The position numbers were made by a program, and so were the translations under genes. The notes beneath the pieces were generated by a model. That model was not told where the DNA came from and searched no databases. It worked only from the letters and a program-made list of their open reading frames with translations. Below are positions 34,107 through 42,804 of a stretch of DNA of 64,000 bases, one piece after another; within the stretch, counting starts at the first letter, position 1, and each line of letters begins with the position of its first letter. Source of the stretch: Chryseobacterium camelliae (GTDB lineage: Bacteria; Bacteroidota; Bacteroidia; Flavobacteriales; Weeksellaceae); the NCBI RefSeq assembly GCF_027920545.1, contig NZ_CP115859.1:2553501-2617500 (forward strand), in the 5' to 3' direction.

Positions 34107-35465
34107 ATGAAAACTCATCATCTTATCATTCTTACAACCGTACTGTTTGTCGTGCTTTTTTATGGAGAAACTCCCGGAATCAACCTTGGGATTCTCGGGA
34201 TTGCATATGCCGTATTTACTTTTTTTAAAACCCCGGAAAAAAACAAAACACAAACTTTTTATATTTTATGGGCTGCTTCCATTATATCCAGTCTGGCATT
34301 TGCCTGGTATCGTGATTTTCCGTCACTCTTAGCAGTAGCTTCTTCGCTTTTATTCTTAGGGCTAAAATCAAAAACAAGAAAACTGAAGTCCCTTTTTATT
34401 ATTCCTGTTTTTGTAACGAACATTTTTACTTTTTTTTGCAGATTTTTCAGTTTCGAAAAATGGCTTCCTAAATTTAACACTTCAGGAATGCTGCAGAAAA
34501 CGATTGCCATTATCTTTATTCCTGCTTTTTTTATTATGGTATTCTTCTGCATTTATACCTATGGAAGCGATCATTTTGCAACACTTTTTGAAAATATTGA
34601 GTTTGACTTTAATTTTCTTGATTTTTTCGGACTTGCTATTCTGGGATTCTTCATTGCATTCAACTTCTGGAATTTTTCTGTGGAAAGATTTATTTATAAA
34701 CAGAACCACTATTTAAACAATACTTTTTCAGCTCAGGAAAGATCTCAGAAAGCCACTTTTAGCTTTATGACTTTTGATCTGGAAAGAACAAGCGGAATCG
34801 TGACGTTCCTGGTATTAAATGTTATGCTTCTGTTTTTTATTTTCACCTATAACTATGAACAGTTTTATGAAATTCCGAAAACTCCGTCTCAACTCTCAGA
34901 TGAAACACACGAAAGAGTAGCTGCTGTTATTTTCAGTATTGTTATGGCCATTACAGTCATTATGTTTTATTTCAAAGGGGCTTTTAATTTTGATAAAAAT
35001 GCCGGAGTTTTAAAAACGCTGGCTAAAATATGGGTGGTTCTTAATGCTGTTTTAGTATTTTCTGCGATGGCTAAGAATACAGAATATGTCCATAATTTAG
35101 GCTTAACATATAAGAGATTGGGTGTCTATGCATTTTTATTGTTGAGCATCATTGGTTTGGTTGTTACTTTCCTTAAAATTCAGAAGCAAAAAACAAATGC
35201 TTTTCTCTTCAATCAGATGCTGTGGTATTTCTATGGAATGATTTTGGTTTGCAGTTATTTCAATTGGGGTGGAATGGCAACTAAATATAATATCCGGAAC
35301 CATAAAGGAAATTTTGAATTTCTGCACTCGCTGAATTATAATGATGAAGTGTTGGAGAATACATTTCCGCAAGAGATGAAAACAAAAATTAATGATGATA
35401 GAGTAGCAAGTGATAAAGCCACATTCCTTTCCAAGATTTTATATTATGAATCCATAAAAAAATAA
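34107..35465 (+). CDS. Polytopic membrane protein, DUF4173/DUF4153-like
   Basis: This 452-aa protein has about ten to twelve hydrophobic segments. The block YNYEQFYEIPKTPSQLSDETHERVAAVIFSIVMA in the middle and a soluble C-terminal tail fit the DUF4153/DUF4173 group of uncharacterised membrane proteins. It is followed after 3 bp by a lipoprotein gene, so the two are probably co-transcribed. Confidence 0.7.
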   Translation: MKTHHLIILTTVLFVVLFYGETPGINLGILGIAYAVFTFFKTPEKNKTQTFYILWAASIISSLAFAWYRDFPSLLAVASSLLFLGLKSKTRKLKSLFIIPVFVTNIFTFFCRFFSFEKWLPKFNTSGMLQKTIAIIFIPAFFIMVFFCIYTYGSDHFATLFENIEFDFNFLDFFGLAILGFFIAFNFWNFSVERFIYKQNHYLNNTFSAQERSQKATFSFMTFDLERTSGIVTFLVLNVMLLFFIFTYNYEQFYEIPKTPSQLSDETHERVAAVIFSIVMAITVIMFYFKGAFNFDKNAGVLKTLAKIWVVLNAVLVFSAMAKNTEYVHNLGLTYKRLGVYAFLLLSIIGLVVTFLKIQKQKTNAFLFNQMLWYFYGMILVCSYFNWGGMATKYNIRNHKGNFEFLHSLNYNDEVLENTFPQEMKTKINDDRVASDKATFLSKILYYESIKK

Positions 35466-35468
35466 AAT

Positions 35469-35987
35469 ATGAAAAAGCTGCTGTTCGTTATTCCTGTTAT
35501 TGTGTTGTCTTGTAAAAAAGAGACAAAAGATATCGAAATAAAAACCATTGATTCTGTAACGCTAAAGCAGAAGTCTGAAAATACAATTGATTCGGTTGTA
35601 AAGAAAGAAGATGCAAAGATCACAGATACTATAACTCCCGAAGATAGGGCAACAACCGAAGAAAATGGCAGAGTTCTGGTAAAAACAGTGGACGGAAGCC
35701 GCTTTCCAATTGTTTTGCAGGAAGAATTTACGAAAGAACATGATAAATTGATCATTAAAATTTCAAATTATTCAAAACCTGAACTGAAAGCCAGGATTGT
35801 CACTAAGCAAAATGATTTCAACATAAGATTCAACCAGATCAAACTTCCGGATGGAATGATGGATGGGCCATTCGGAAGAGAAATTACCTACAAAATTCCT
35901 ACAAAAGGAGAAGTATGGCTTATCATCGGGAAAAATAACATGGCAGATGGTAAAATTACCGGTGTTTTTTCTGTGAACATAGAATAG
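35469..35987 (+). CDS. Predicted lipoprotein of unknown function
   Basis: This 172-aa protein has a lipobox (VLSCKK, Cys15), a Lys/Glu/Thr-rich linker (about 18-65) and a beta-rich C-terminal part. No family is recognised. Confidence 0.65.
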   Translation: MKKLLFVIPVIVLSCKKETKDIEIKTIDSVTLKQKSENTIDSVVKKEDAKITDTITPEDRATTEENGRVLVKTVDGSRFPIVLQEEFTKEHDKLIIKISNYSKPELKARIVTKQNDFNIRFNQIKLPDGMMDGPFGREITYKIPTKGEVWLIIGKNNMADGKITGVFSVNIE

Positions 35988-36030
35988 ATTTGGTATAGTT
36001 TATGCAAGTGAAAACTTAAAATAAATTATT

Positions 36031-36543
36031 ATGAAAAATATTTTTTCAACAGCAATAATCGCTTCTGTAGCTTTGGTGAGCTGCGGAGCGGTACAGTCTA
36101 TTGTTCAGAATACATTTCCATATACTGCAAATGTGTTGATTTCTACGGGTGTGCCTGCCAATAAAGAAGTTTCTTCTACGGCAACGGCCTCTAATGTGCA
36201 AACATGGTTTGGAGGAAATAATAATGCCAAGATAAAAGATGTAAGGATTTCTGATGCGAAAATATCGGTGGTAAGTCCTTCCGGGGGTAATCTTAGCGAT
36301 TTTAAATCGGTAAAAGTATATATTTCTTCAAACGGAACCGGAGAAAAGCTGGTCGCTTCAAGATCTGATATCTCAACAACTTCATCAAGTATCAATTTAG
36401 ACTTAAATGATACAGGATATTTAGATGAGGTGGTGAAAAGTTCCGGTCTTACCGTAAGAACCGTTTATGAATTGAAAAATCAGACAAGCTCTGATATGAA
36501 TATCAAAGTAGCGCTTAATTTCAGCAGTATCCCTGCACAGTAA
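36031..36543 (+). CDS. Predicted lipoprotein, beta-rich, unknown function
   Basis: This 170-aa protein has a lipobox VSCGA (Cys18) and a Ser/Thr/Val-rich body suggesting an all-beta fold. No family is recognised. It is followed by a strong hairpin. Confidence 0.7.
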   Translation: MKNIFSTAIIASVALVSCGAVQSIVQNTFPYTANVLISTGVPANKEVSSTATASNVQTWFGGNNNAKIKDVRISDAKISVVSPSGGNLSDFKSVKVYISSNGTGEKLVASRSDISTTSSSINLDLNDTGYLDEVVKSSGLTVRTVYELKNQTSSDMNIKVALNFSSIPAQ

Positions 36544-36550
36544 TAAAACT

Positions 36551-36588
36551 AAACCCCGCCTTTCAAAATTTTTGAAAGGTGGGGTTTT
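36551..36588. terminator. Bidirectional intrinsic terminator
   Basis: The stem CCCCGCCTTTCAA / TTGAAAGGTGGGG, with one G-T pair and A and T tracts outside, lies between convergent genes. Confidence 0.85.
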
Positions 36589-36604
36589 ATTTTGATAGTA
36601 GATA

Positions 36605-37288
36605 TTATTTAAAATCTACCAACTCAATATCAAAAATAAGGGTTGCTCCCGGAGGAATGACTCCTGATGCTCCACTATCTCCGTATGCTAAATCCGAAGG
36701 GATGTAGAATCTGTATTTTGCCCCTTTGGTCATTAACTGAATTCCTTCCGTCCACCCTCTGATTACACCGGAAAGACTCAATTCCATTGGTTTTCCGCCA
36801 TGGTTGTCTGTACTGTCAAAAACAGTTCCATCCATTAGTTTTCCTGTGTACATTACATTGGCTGTACTGGAAGCAGTAGGTTTTGTTTTTCCGTCTCCCG
36901 GTTTCAGAACCTCATATTGTAAACCACTTGCTGTAGTCGTTATTTTTTTATTTAATTTGTTTTTAGCTAAGAATTCTGCTCCTTTCTTCTTGTTTTCTTC
37001 AGCTTTTACCTGTGCTTCAGCTTGTCTTTTTTCATTTTGCTTCTGCATAAAGCCTTGTAAGAAAGTCCCCATTTCTTCTTTTGGGAATAGTTTAGCTTTA
37101 TCGGAGAATTCATCTTTTAAAGCTTGTGCCATAAGATCGGGGTCTACGGTGAATCCTTGTCTTTTCATATTTTGAGCAATATCAAGACCTATATAATAAG
37201 AAGCTTTTTGTTCGTCCGTATAAGACTTTTGAGCGAAAGAAGCTGTAAATCCGGCAAGAAGAGCTATAGTAGCTAACGTTTTTTTCAT
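36605..37288 (-). CDS. FKBP-type peptidyl-prolyl isomerase, periplasmic
   Basis: This 227-aa protein has a signal peptide (MKKTLATIALLAGFTASFAQ), an FKBP-N dimerisation domain (SYYIGLDIAQNM) and a C-terminal FKBP domain with VMYTGKLMDGTVFDST and IPSDLAYGD. I placed the start at 37288 because the signal peptide begins there; an upstream ATG would add 20 residues without purpose and run into the dtd side. It is a paralogue of the FKBP lipoprotein at 5183-5887. Confidence 0.93.
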   Translation of the reverse strand: MKKTLATIALLAGFTASFAQKSYTDEQKASYYIGLDIAQNMKRQGFTVDPDLMAQALKDEFSDKAKLFPKEEMGTFLQGFMQKQNEKRQAEAQVKAEENKKKGAEFLAKNKLNKKITTTASGLQYEVLKPGDGKTKPTASSTANVMYTGKLMDGTVFDSTDNHGGKPMELSLSGVIRGWTEGIQLMTKGAKYRFYIPSDLAYGDSGASGVIPPGATLIFDIELVDFK

Positions 37289-37319
37289 GTGTTGAAATAA
37301 ATTATATTTTGTTGTAAAA

Positions 37320-37769
37320 TTAAGCTTTCGTAACGGAATCCATGACAATAGTCACAGGACCGTCGTTGATTAAAGATACTTTCATGTCTGCGCCAAAGAT
37401 TCCGCTTTCAGTTTTTAATCCAGATTTTGAGATCTGCTCTTTAAAATAATCGAAAAGAGGAATGGCCTTATCCGGTTTTGCAGCTTTAATGAAAGAAGGG
37501 CGATTGCCTTTTTTGTAATCTGCGATTAATGTAAATTGGCTTATACAAAGGATTTCACCTTTTATATCCTGAACAGAAAGATTGAGTTTATCATTTTCAT
37601 CCCCGAAAATCCTGAGATTTAAAATCTTCTGAACCAGCCAGTCTGCATCTGTTTTCTCATCGTTTTCATCAATTCCTATCAAAAGCATTAATCCTTTTCC
37701 GATTTCACCTACAATTTTTCCATCTACTTTTACACTGGATTCGGAAACCCTCTGTATGATAACCTTCAT
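37320..37769 (-). CDS. dtd: D-aminoacyl-tRNA deacylase
   Basis: This 149-aa protein has MKVIIQRVSESSVKVDGKIVGEIGKGLMLLIG at the start and NRPSFIKAAKPDKAIPLFDYF plus GPVTIVMDS at the end, all typical of Dtd. It removes D-amino acids wrongly attached to tRNA. It lies between the FKBP and the Rieske-like lipoprotein genes on the same strand. Confidence 0.96.
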   Translation of the reverse strand: MKVIIQRVSESSVKVDGKIVGEIGKGLMLLIGIDENDEKTDADWLVQKILNLRIFGDENDKLNLSVQDIKGEILCISQFTLIADYKKGNRPSFIKAAKPDKAIPLFDYFKEQISKSGLKTESGIFGADMKVSLINDGPVTIVMDSVTKA

Positions 37770-37770
37770 A

Positions 37771-38226
37771 TTAATAGTAAATCGTTAAAATATTCGTTGA
37801 AGCATCGTAGTTATAAGGATAGGTTTTGGGAGGTAATCCGGTCACCTGATTGGCGGGCTGTCCGCTGAGAAGAATCCATTTGGCATTATCTTTCGGGCAT
37901 ATGATGCTGATATCATCTTTTACTTCAAGGGTAGTGTTGTTATCCGGACAAAGATGAGGGGCATTTCGGTCGTAAACTTTGAAACCGTTTCCGCCTGCAT
38001 TAACAACAATTAGACCTCTTGTTCCGGACTGTTGTTCGTCAATATATTTCCATCCGCCGGTATTGTTAAGGTCATAGTAAGCCGGAAGATTTAAATTGAG
38101 TGTTACATTGATTGGGCTGCTTGGGAAGCAGCTTACCGTATCCTGGGTTCTTCCACAAGAGTTTAGGGTTAAATTACTGAAAATCAGCAATATTGAAATA
38201 ATTAAGATTGAAAAACTTTTTTTCAT
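37771..38226 (-). CDS. Lipoprotein with degenerate Rieske-like domain
   Basis: This 151-aa protein has a lipobox (LNSCG). The C-terminal half follows the Rieske layout, with RNAPHLCP, then IICPKDNAKWILLSGQP and GLPPKTYPYNYD. The first cluster Cys is replaced by Ala (A-P-H) and the second His by Asp (C-P-K-D), so a 2Fe-2S Rieske cluster is not expected. Family assignment rests on motif spacing alone. It ends 1 bp before dtd and is probably co-transcribed with it. Confidence 0.62.
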   Translation of the reverse strand: MKKSFSILIISILLIFSNLTLNSCGRTQDTVSCFPSSPINVTLNLNLPAYYDLNNTGGWKYIDEQQSGTRGLIVVNAGGNGFKVYDRNAPHLCPDNNTTLEVKDDISIICPKDNAKWILLSGQPANQVTGLPPKTYPYNYDASTNILTIYY

Positions 38227-38335
38227 TTCAATTTAAATTTTTATATATTTGTAAAAATTAAACGATTATTACACGAAAACATTGTCCGGCAAATGTCGGA
38301 TTATTTTTTTATACTAAAACTAAATTTTAAAAATT

Positions 38336-38806
38336 ATGGCAAGCTATGTTACAAAGGAGGGACTAGACAAAATGAAAGCCGAGCTGGAACAGTTGGAAAC
38401 GATTGAGAGACCTAGAATTACCCAGCAGATTGCAGAAGCCAGAGATAAGGGAGATCTTTCAGAAAATGCTGAATATGATGCTGCTAAAGAAGCGCAGGGG
38501 ATGCTGGAAATGAGGATTTCTAAATTAAAGGACGTTATTTCTACTTCTAAAATTATAGATGAAAGCCAATTAGATACTTCTAAAGTTTCAATTTTAACAA
38601 CGGTGAAGCTTAAAAATAACGCTACAAAGCAAGAACAGGTATTTAAATTGGTTCCTGATAATGAAAGTGATCTTAAATCCGGAAAAATTTCTGTAAATAC
38701 CCCTATTGCTAAAGGTCTTTTGGGTAAAGTGGTTGGTGAAACTGCCGAAATTACTTTGCCAAACGGAAATAAACTGTCTTTCGAAGTATTGGAAATCACT
38801 CTGTAA
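38336..38806 (+). CDS. greA: Transcription elongation factor GreA
   Basis: This 156-aa protein has an N-terminal coiled coil with the acidic tip ARDKGDLSENAEYDAAKE and a C-terminal FKBP-like domain (TPIAKGLLGKVVGETAEI). It stimulates transcript cleavage by backtracked RNA polymerase. TATATTTG at 38244-38251 may be its -7 box. It is followed by the HIT gene after 19 bp. Confidence 0.97.
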   Translation: MASYVTKEGLDKMKAELEQLETIERPRITQQIAEARDKGDLSENAEYDAAKEAQGMLEMRISKLKDVISTSKIIDESQLDTSKVSILTTVKLKNNATKQEQVFKLVPDNESDLKSGKISVNTPIAKGLLGKVVGETAEITLPNGNKLSFEVLEITL

Positions 38807-38825
38807 AAACTAAATCCGTAGAATA

Positions 38826-39215
38826 ATGAGCACAATATTCACTAAAATAATTAACGGAGAAATACCGGCTTATAAAATTGCTGAAGATGAAAATTTTATT
38901 GCATTTTTAGATGCAATGCCTTTGGTAAAAGGACATACGTTGGTAGTTCCGAAGAAAGAAGTCGATTTGATTTTTGATTTGGATAGTGATGAATATAAAA
39001 ATCTTTGGGGATTTGCTCAGGAAGTCGCTAAGAAAGTAAAAAATGCAATTCCATGTATAAGAGTGGGAGTTGCTGTAGTAGGGCTGGAAGTTCCTCATGC
39101 TCATATCCATTTGATCCCTTTGAATAAAATGGAAGACATGAACTTCAGAAATGACAGACTGAAATTATCTGTAGAAGAGTATACAGAAATTCAAAATTCA
39201 ATTATTAATTCTTAA
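38826..39215 (+). CDS. HIT family nucleotide-binding protein
   Basis: This 129-aa protein has the histidine triad HAHIHLIP and the opening TIFTKIINGEIPAYKIAEDENFIAFLD. It is probably a nucleoside phosphoramidase or dinucleotide hydrolase of the HinT type. It probably forms an operon with greA. Confidence 0.94.
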   Translation: MSTIFTKIINGEIPAYKIAEDENFIAFLDAMPLVKGHTLVVPKKEVDLIFDLDSDEYKNLWGFAQEVAKKVKNAIPCIRVGVAVVGLEVPHAHIHLIPLNKMEDMNFRNDRLKLSVEEYTEIQNSIINS

Positions 39216-39227
39216 CCCATAACAGAG

Positions 39228-39253
39228 ATCGTAAAAAAGCAATTTTTTACGAT
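39228..39253 (+). terminator. Intrinsic terminator after the HIT gene
   Basis: A perfect 11-bp stem ATCGTAAAAAA / TTTTTTACGAT with a GCAA loop is followed by a T-rich stretch, before clpX. Confidence 0.7.
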
Positions 39254-39278
39254 TTTCTTTAATAATATTTTATATAAA

Positions 39279-40466
39279 ATGAACTCAAATCAATGTTCAT
39301 TCTGCGGCAGAAAAAGAAATGAAGTACAGATGCTGATTTCGGGGCAGAATGGTTTTATTTGTGAAAACTGTATCGAGCAGGCGCATTCAATTGTAAAAGA
39401 CAGTAATTCTAAGACAGGATATTCTCCTGCTGAAAATATAGACGAGCTGAAAAAGCCGAAAGAGATTAAAAGCTTTTTGGATCAGTATGTAATCGGGCAG
39501 GATCAGGCAAAAAAGCAGCTTTCGATAGCCGTTTATAATCATTACAAAAGACTGCTTCATGCTAAAGATGAAAATAGAGAAGTAGAACTTGAGAAGTCAA
39601 ACATCATCATGATCGGTGAAACCGGAACGGGAAAAACGTTGTTGGCGAAAACGATTGCACGTGAGCTGAATGTTCCGTTTTGTATTGTAGATGCTACCAT
39701 TCTTACAGAAGCCGGTTATGTGGGTGAAGATGTGGAAAGTATCTTGTCAAGACTTTTAATGGTGGCGGACTACGATGTTGAAAAAGCAGAGAAAGGGATT
39801 GTATTTATAGATGAAATTGATAAAATTGCCAGAAAATCTGATAACCCGAGTATTACAAGAGATGTTTCCGGAGAAGGAGTGCAGCAGGGTTTATTGAAAT
39901 TGCTGGAAGGAAGTATCGTGAATGTTCCGCCGCAAGGAGGAAGAAAGCATCCTGATCAAAAATATATCCAGGTGAACACTCAGAATATTTTGTTCATTGC
40001 AGGTGGAGCTTTTGACGGAATTAAGGAAATTATTGAGCGAAGAATGAATAAGCAGGCGATTGGTTTCAGCTCAGAAAAAATTAATAAAGTTGATGAGAAT
40101 GAATATGTGTTAAGAAATATTAATGCAATAGATTTAAGATCTTTCGGGTTGATTCCTGAGCTTTTGGGAAGGTTCCCGATCATTACCTATCTGGAAAAAC
40201 TTACGAAAGAGACCATGGTTCGAATCATGAAAGAACCTAAAAATTCTATTGTAAATCAGTTTGTTGAGCTTTTCAAAATGGATGGCATACAGCTGACTTT
40301 CACAGATGATGCCATTGAAAAGATTGTGGAAGAGACTATGGAAAAGGGATTGGGAGCAAGAGGACTTAGAGGAACAACGGAGAAAGTACTTGAGGACTAT
40401 ATGTTTGACATAGGAGAACAAAACGAAATCGTATTAACTGCTGATAATATTTTGGTAACTAAATGA
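39279..40466 (+). CDS. clpX: ATP-dependent Clp protease ATP-binding subunit ClpX
   Basis: This 395-aa protein has an N-terminal zinc finger (C6, C9, C28, C31), Walker A GETGTGKTLLA, Walker B VFIDEIDKIA, an RPDQ-like sensor region and the GLGARGLR sensor-2 motif. It unfolds substrates for ClpP. The pore loop AGYVGEDVES is present. clpP is not adjacent. Confidence 0.97.
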   Translation: MNSNQCSFCGRKRNEVQMLISGQNGFICENCIEQAHSIVKDSNSKTGYSPAENIDELKKPKEIKSFLDQYVIGQDQAKKQLSIAVYNHYKRLLHAKDENREVELEKSNIIMIGETGTGKTLLAKTIARELNVPFCIVDATILTEAGYVGEDVESILSRLLMVADYDVEKAEKGIVFIDEIDKIARKSDNPSITRDVSGEGVQQGLLKLLEGSIVNVPPQGGRKHPDQKYIQVNTQNILFIAGGAFDGIKEIIERRMNKQAIGFSSEKINKVDENEYVLRNINAIDLRSFGLIPELLGRFPIITYLEKLTKETMVRIMKEPKNSIVNQFVELFKMDGIQLTFTDDAIEKIVEETMEKGLGARGLRGTTEKVLEDYMFDIGEQNEIVLTADNILVTK

Positions 40467-40545
40467 TTTTTATAGTTTTTTGTTAAAAAAAATTATATAT
40501 TTGCATAGAGTATTTTATTATATTAACACATAAAAATAATATACA

Positions 40546-42519
40546 ATGAAAAAAAATTTATTTACTATAGCACTTTTGGCCACGATGTGTTCTGTTCAGG
40601 CGCAGCTATTACACATCGATAATTCGGCAAATGTTTATGTAAGTCAAGGTACTTTGGTGTATAGTGGAGGTGGTGTACAAACGAAAGGGACTGGTGTAGT
40701 TGAGAACCACGGAAACTTTATGATCCAAGGAACAACAACTGATGTTTTCAGAAATTTAGATGCATCAGGTACTGAAATTACTACAGGAAATGCTGGCGGA
40801 TCTTTTATTAACAAACTGAATCAGCCTACAGCTTATGCTTCTGTAAACACCAATTCTTCTTCTGCAACTCCGGTTTATACTTATGGACAGCTATTCATTT
40901 CAGGTTTACCTCAAACTGCAATCACAGGGGTGGTTAACCAGGAATACAGAGCTGTTAGTCACGGAGATTACCAGCAAATGGGGATGCCTTTCTACGGAAA
41001 GACGATTGCTTCTCTAAACGCGAATAGCGGTGCTGAATTAGGAAAGACCTTTACAACAACAAGAGGTTCTAAAAACGAAATTCTTTACTGGGATAATACA
41101 AACGTATATTTCCCTAATCTACCTACCGGACTGAACACAACTATGGGAGTTGATACCAATCCTTACGCTTATTATATTATGGGTGGAAACGGATTAGATG
41201 TGTCATCTGCCACTCGTACATTGGTAGGAAGACCGGTTTCTGATGCTAACATGACTGTTTCTTTGGCAAACGCAGGAGCAAATGTGAATTTCGGAACAGG
41301 AGGAAGCAACTTAAATCCTGTAAACGAAAAATACTATACGTATTTACAAGATGGGTTTAGTGCATCTGCTGGCCTATGGACAGGAAACTTCGGGAAAAAT
41401 ATTTATCAGTTTGGTAACCCGTTCATGACGAACTTAGATTTGAGTAATCTTGGTGTTAATCAAACTAACTCAGACGGTAATTATTTAAGTAACATTTACG
41501 GAGTTCGACTAGAATATCAGGGAGTACAATACTCAACCGGAGGTGGCGGTGGAGCTTCTGCTTATAAATTCATCACATTTGGTGGAGGATCTTTAGCCGG
41601 AGATGTTGACTATGCTATGATTAGACCTTACGGAACATTTGTGGTTAAATTGAACGACAATGTTACGCAGCCTACTTTAAACTTAGCCAACCTTCGCAGA
41701 TTTAACTACTATTCAAGAAATGCTGCTACAACTCCATATTCTGTAAGTGCCAATAAAAACGGTGCAAGCGGTACATTGAAACAATTAGGAGTAATTGGCT
41801 TAGATGCTAACGGAAAAGAAGTGGCAAGAACTTATTATATTGTATCTCCAACTACTGTTTCCGGACATTCATCAACGGTGAAAGCTCAGGTGATCACATC
41901 CAGCAGTTCATTAGGAACTTTTGAAGAAGATCCTGTAAACGGAGGTTATGATCTGAATAATGTTAATTATTGGATGTATATCAACGAAGCGAATGAGGTT
42001 AACTTTAAAGGTAAGAATATTAAATTGGTAAATTACGATCCAAGTATTGTTTCTTACAAATTTGAAATAAGAGAAAATGCAGCTTTAGTTGCCAACGGAA
42101 CTCATATTCTTTCTGCAGGTGAAGGGTTCTATTATAAAAAATCTACCGACACCAATGTAACAGCTGCTTCACAAGGAGCTACGGTTACAGCAAACGGTGC
42201 TGCAAACGGAGTAGAGTATGACTTATATTATGGGGTTCCTAATTCCGGAACTTTAGCAACTTCTGAAACAAATAAGTCTGCAAAAACAATGGTTATTTAT
42301 AATCCTGATAATGACGGATATTTCGTAAGGTTTGACGGTTCATGGAAAACAGCAGATATAAATGTGTTTGATATGAGCGGTAAATTAGTTTTCTCTCAAA
42401 AAGGAGTGAATGCGAAAAAAGACTATGATTTGAGCTTAGATAAGAAACTTAATGTAGGCTATATTGTTAACGTTGTGTCTGAAAAAGGAGAAAGAGTAAC
42501 CTCAAAAATTGTAAGATAA
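40546..42519 (+). CDS. Large secreted protein with type IX sorting domain
   Basis: This 657-aa protein has a signal peptide (MKKNLFTIALLATMCSVQAQ) and a Gly/Asn/Thr-rich, beta-strand body. The C-terminal domain (about 580-657, NVFDMSGKLVFSQKGVNAKKDYDLSL ... VSEKGERVTSKIVR) matches the type A T9SS sorting signal. It is probably exported through the SprA-containing translocon encoded at 53-60 kb and fixed to the cell surface. The passenger function is unknown. Confidence 0.85.
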   Translation: MKKNLFTIALLATMCSVQAQLLHIDNSANVYVSQGTLVYSGGGVQTKGTGVVENHGNFMIQGTTTDVFRNLDASGTEITTGNAGGSFINKLNQPTAYASVNTNSSSATPVYTYGQLFISGLPQTAITGVVNQEYRAVSHGDYQQMGMPFYGKTIASLNANSGAELGKTFTTTRGSKNEILYWDNTNVYFPNLPTGLNTTMGVDTNPYAYYIMGGNGLDVSSATRTLVGRPVSDANMTVSLANAGANVNFGTGGSNLNPVNEKYYTYLQDGFSASAGLWTGNFGKNIYQFGNPFMTNLDLSNLGVNQTNSDGNYLSNIYGVRLEYQGVQYSTGGGGGASAYKFITFGGGSLAGDVDYAMIRPYGTFVVKLNDNVTQPTLNLANLRRFNYYSRNAATTPYSVSANKNGASGTLKQLGVIGLDANGKEVARTYYIVSPTTVSGHSSTVKAQVITSSSSLGTFEEDPVNGGYDLNNVNYWMYINEANEVNFKGKNIKLVNYDPSIVSYKFEIRENAALVANGTHILSAGEGFYYKKSTDTNVTAASQGATVTANGAANGVEYDLYYGVPNSGTLATSETNKSAKTMVIYNPDNDGYFVRFDGSWKTADINVFDMSGKLVFSQKGVNAKKDYDLSLDKKLNVGYIVNVVSEKGERVTSKIVR

Positions 42520-42520
42520 T

Positions 42521-42742
42521 ATGAAAAAGATTTATTTCAAACTTGTATTTACATTCTGTCTGTTAATGTGTACATTTTTTTACGCACAGACACCTACTAA
42601 CCCTAATCCTCCGGGTGGAGTAGGCGGAGGTACTCCGGGAGCTCAGGCTTCGCCGATCGATATGTATGTGTATGTACTGGGAATCGTAGCTATGTTGCTT
42701 ATCGTATTCTTTACAAAAAAATACAAAAGTCAAAAAATATAA
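42521..42742 (+). CDS. Small secreted/membrane protein with Gly/Pro-rich centre
   Basis: This 73-aa protein has a signal peptide (cleavage near FYAQ), a Pro/Gly-rich stretch (TNPNPPGGVGGGTPGAQ), one membrane segment (about 48-65) and a basic tail KKYKSQKI. It starts 1 bp after the stop of the T9SS cargo gene. No family name is known to me. Confidence 0.65.
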   Translation: MKKIYFKLVFTFCLLMCTFFYAQTPTNPNPPGGVGGGTPGAQASPIDMYVYVLGIVAMLLIVFFTKKYKSQKI

Positions 42743-42762
42743 AAATTTTATTAAAATAATAG

Positions 42763-42796
42763 CAAACTCTCTGATTAGTCGGGGAGTTTTTTTATT
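42763..42796 (+). terminator. Intrinsic terminator
   Basis: AACTCTCTGA ttag TCGGGGAGTT with G-T pairs, followed by seven T, lies between the small protein and the TlpA-like gene. Confidence 0.7.
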
Positions 42797-42804
42797 TTTA
42801 CGAT

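Noticed and set aside
40483..40503. Complete promoter for the T9SS cargo gene
   Set aside because: TATATTTG (40496-40503) is present but the closest TTG leaves a 13-bp spacer, too short.
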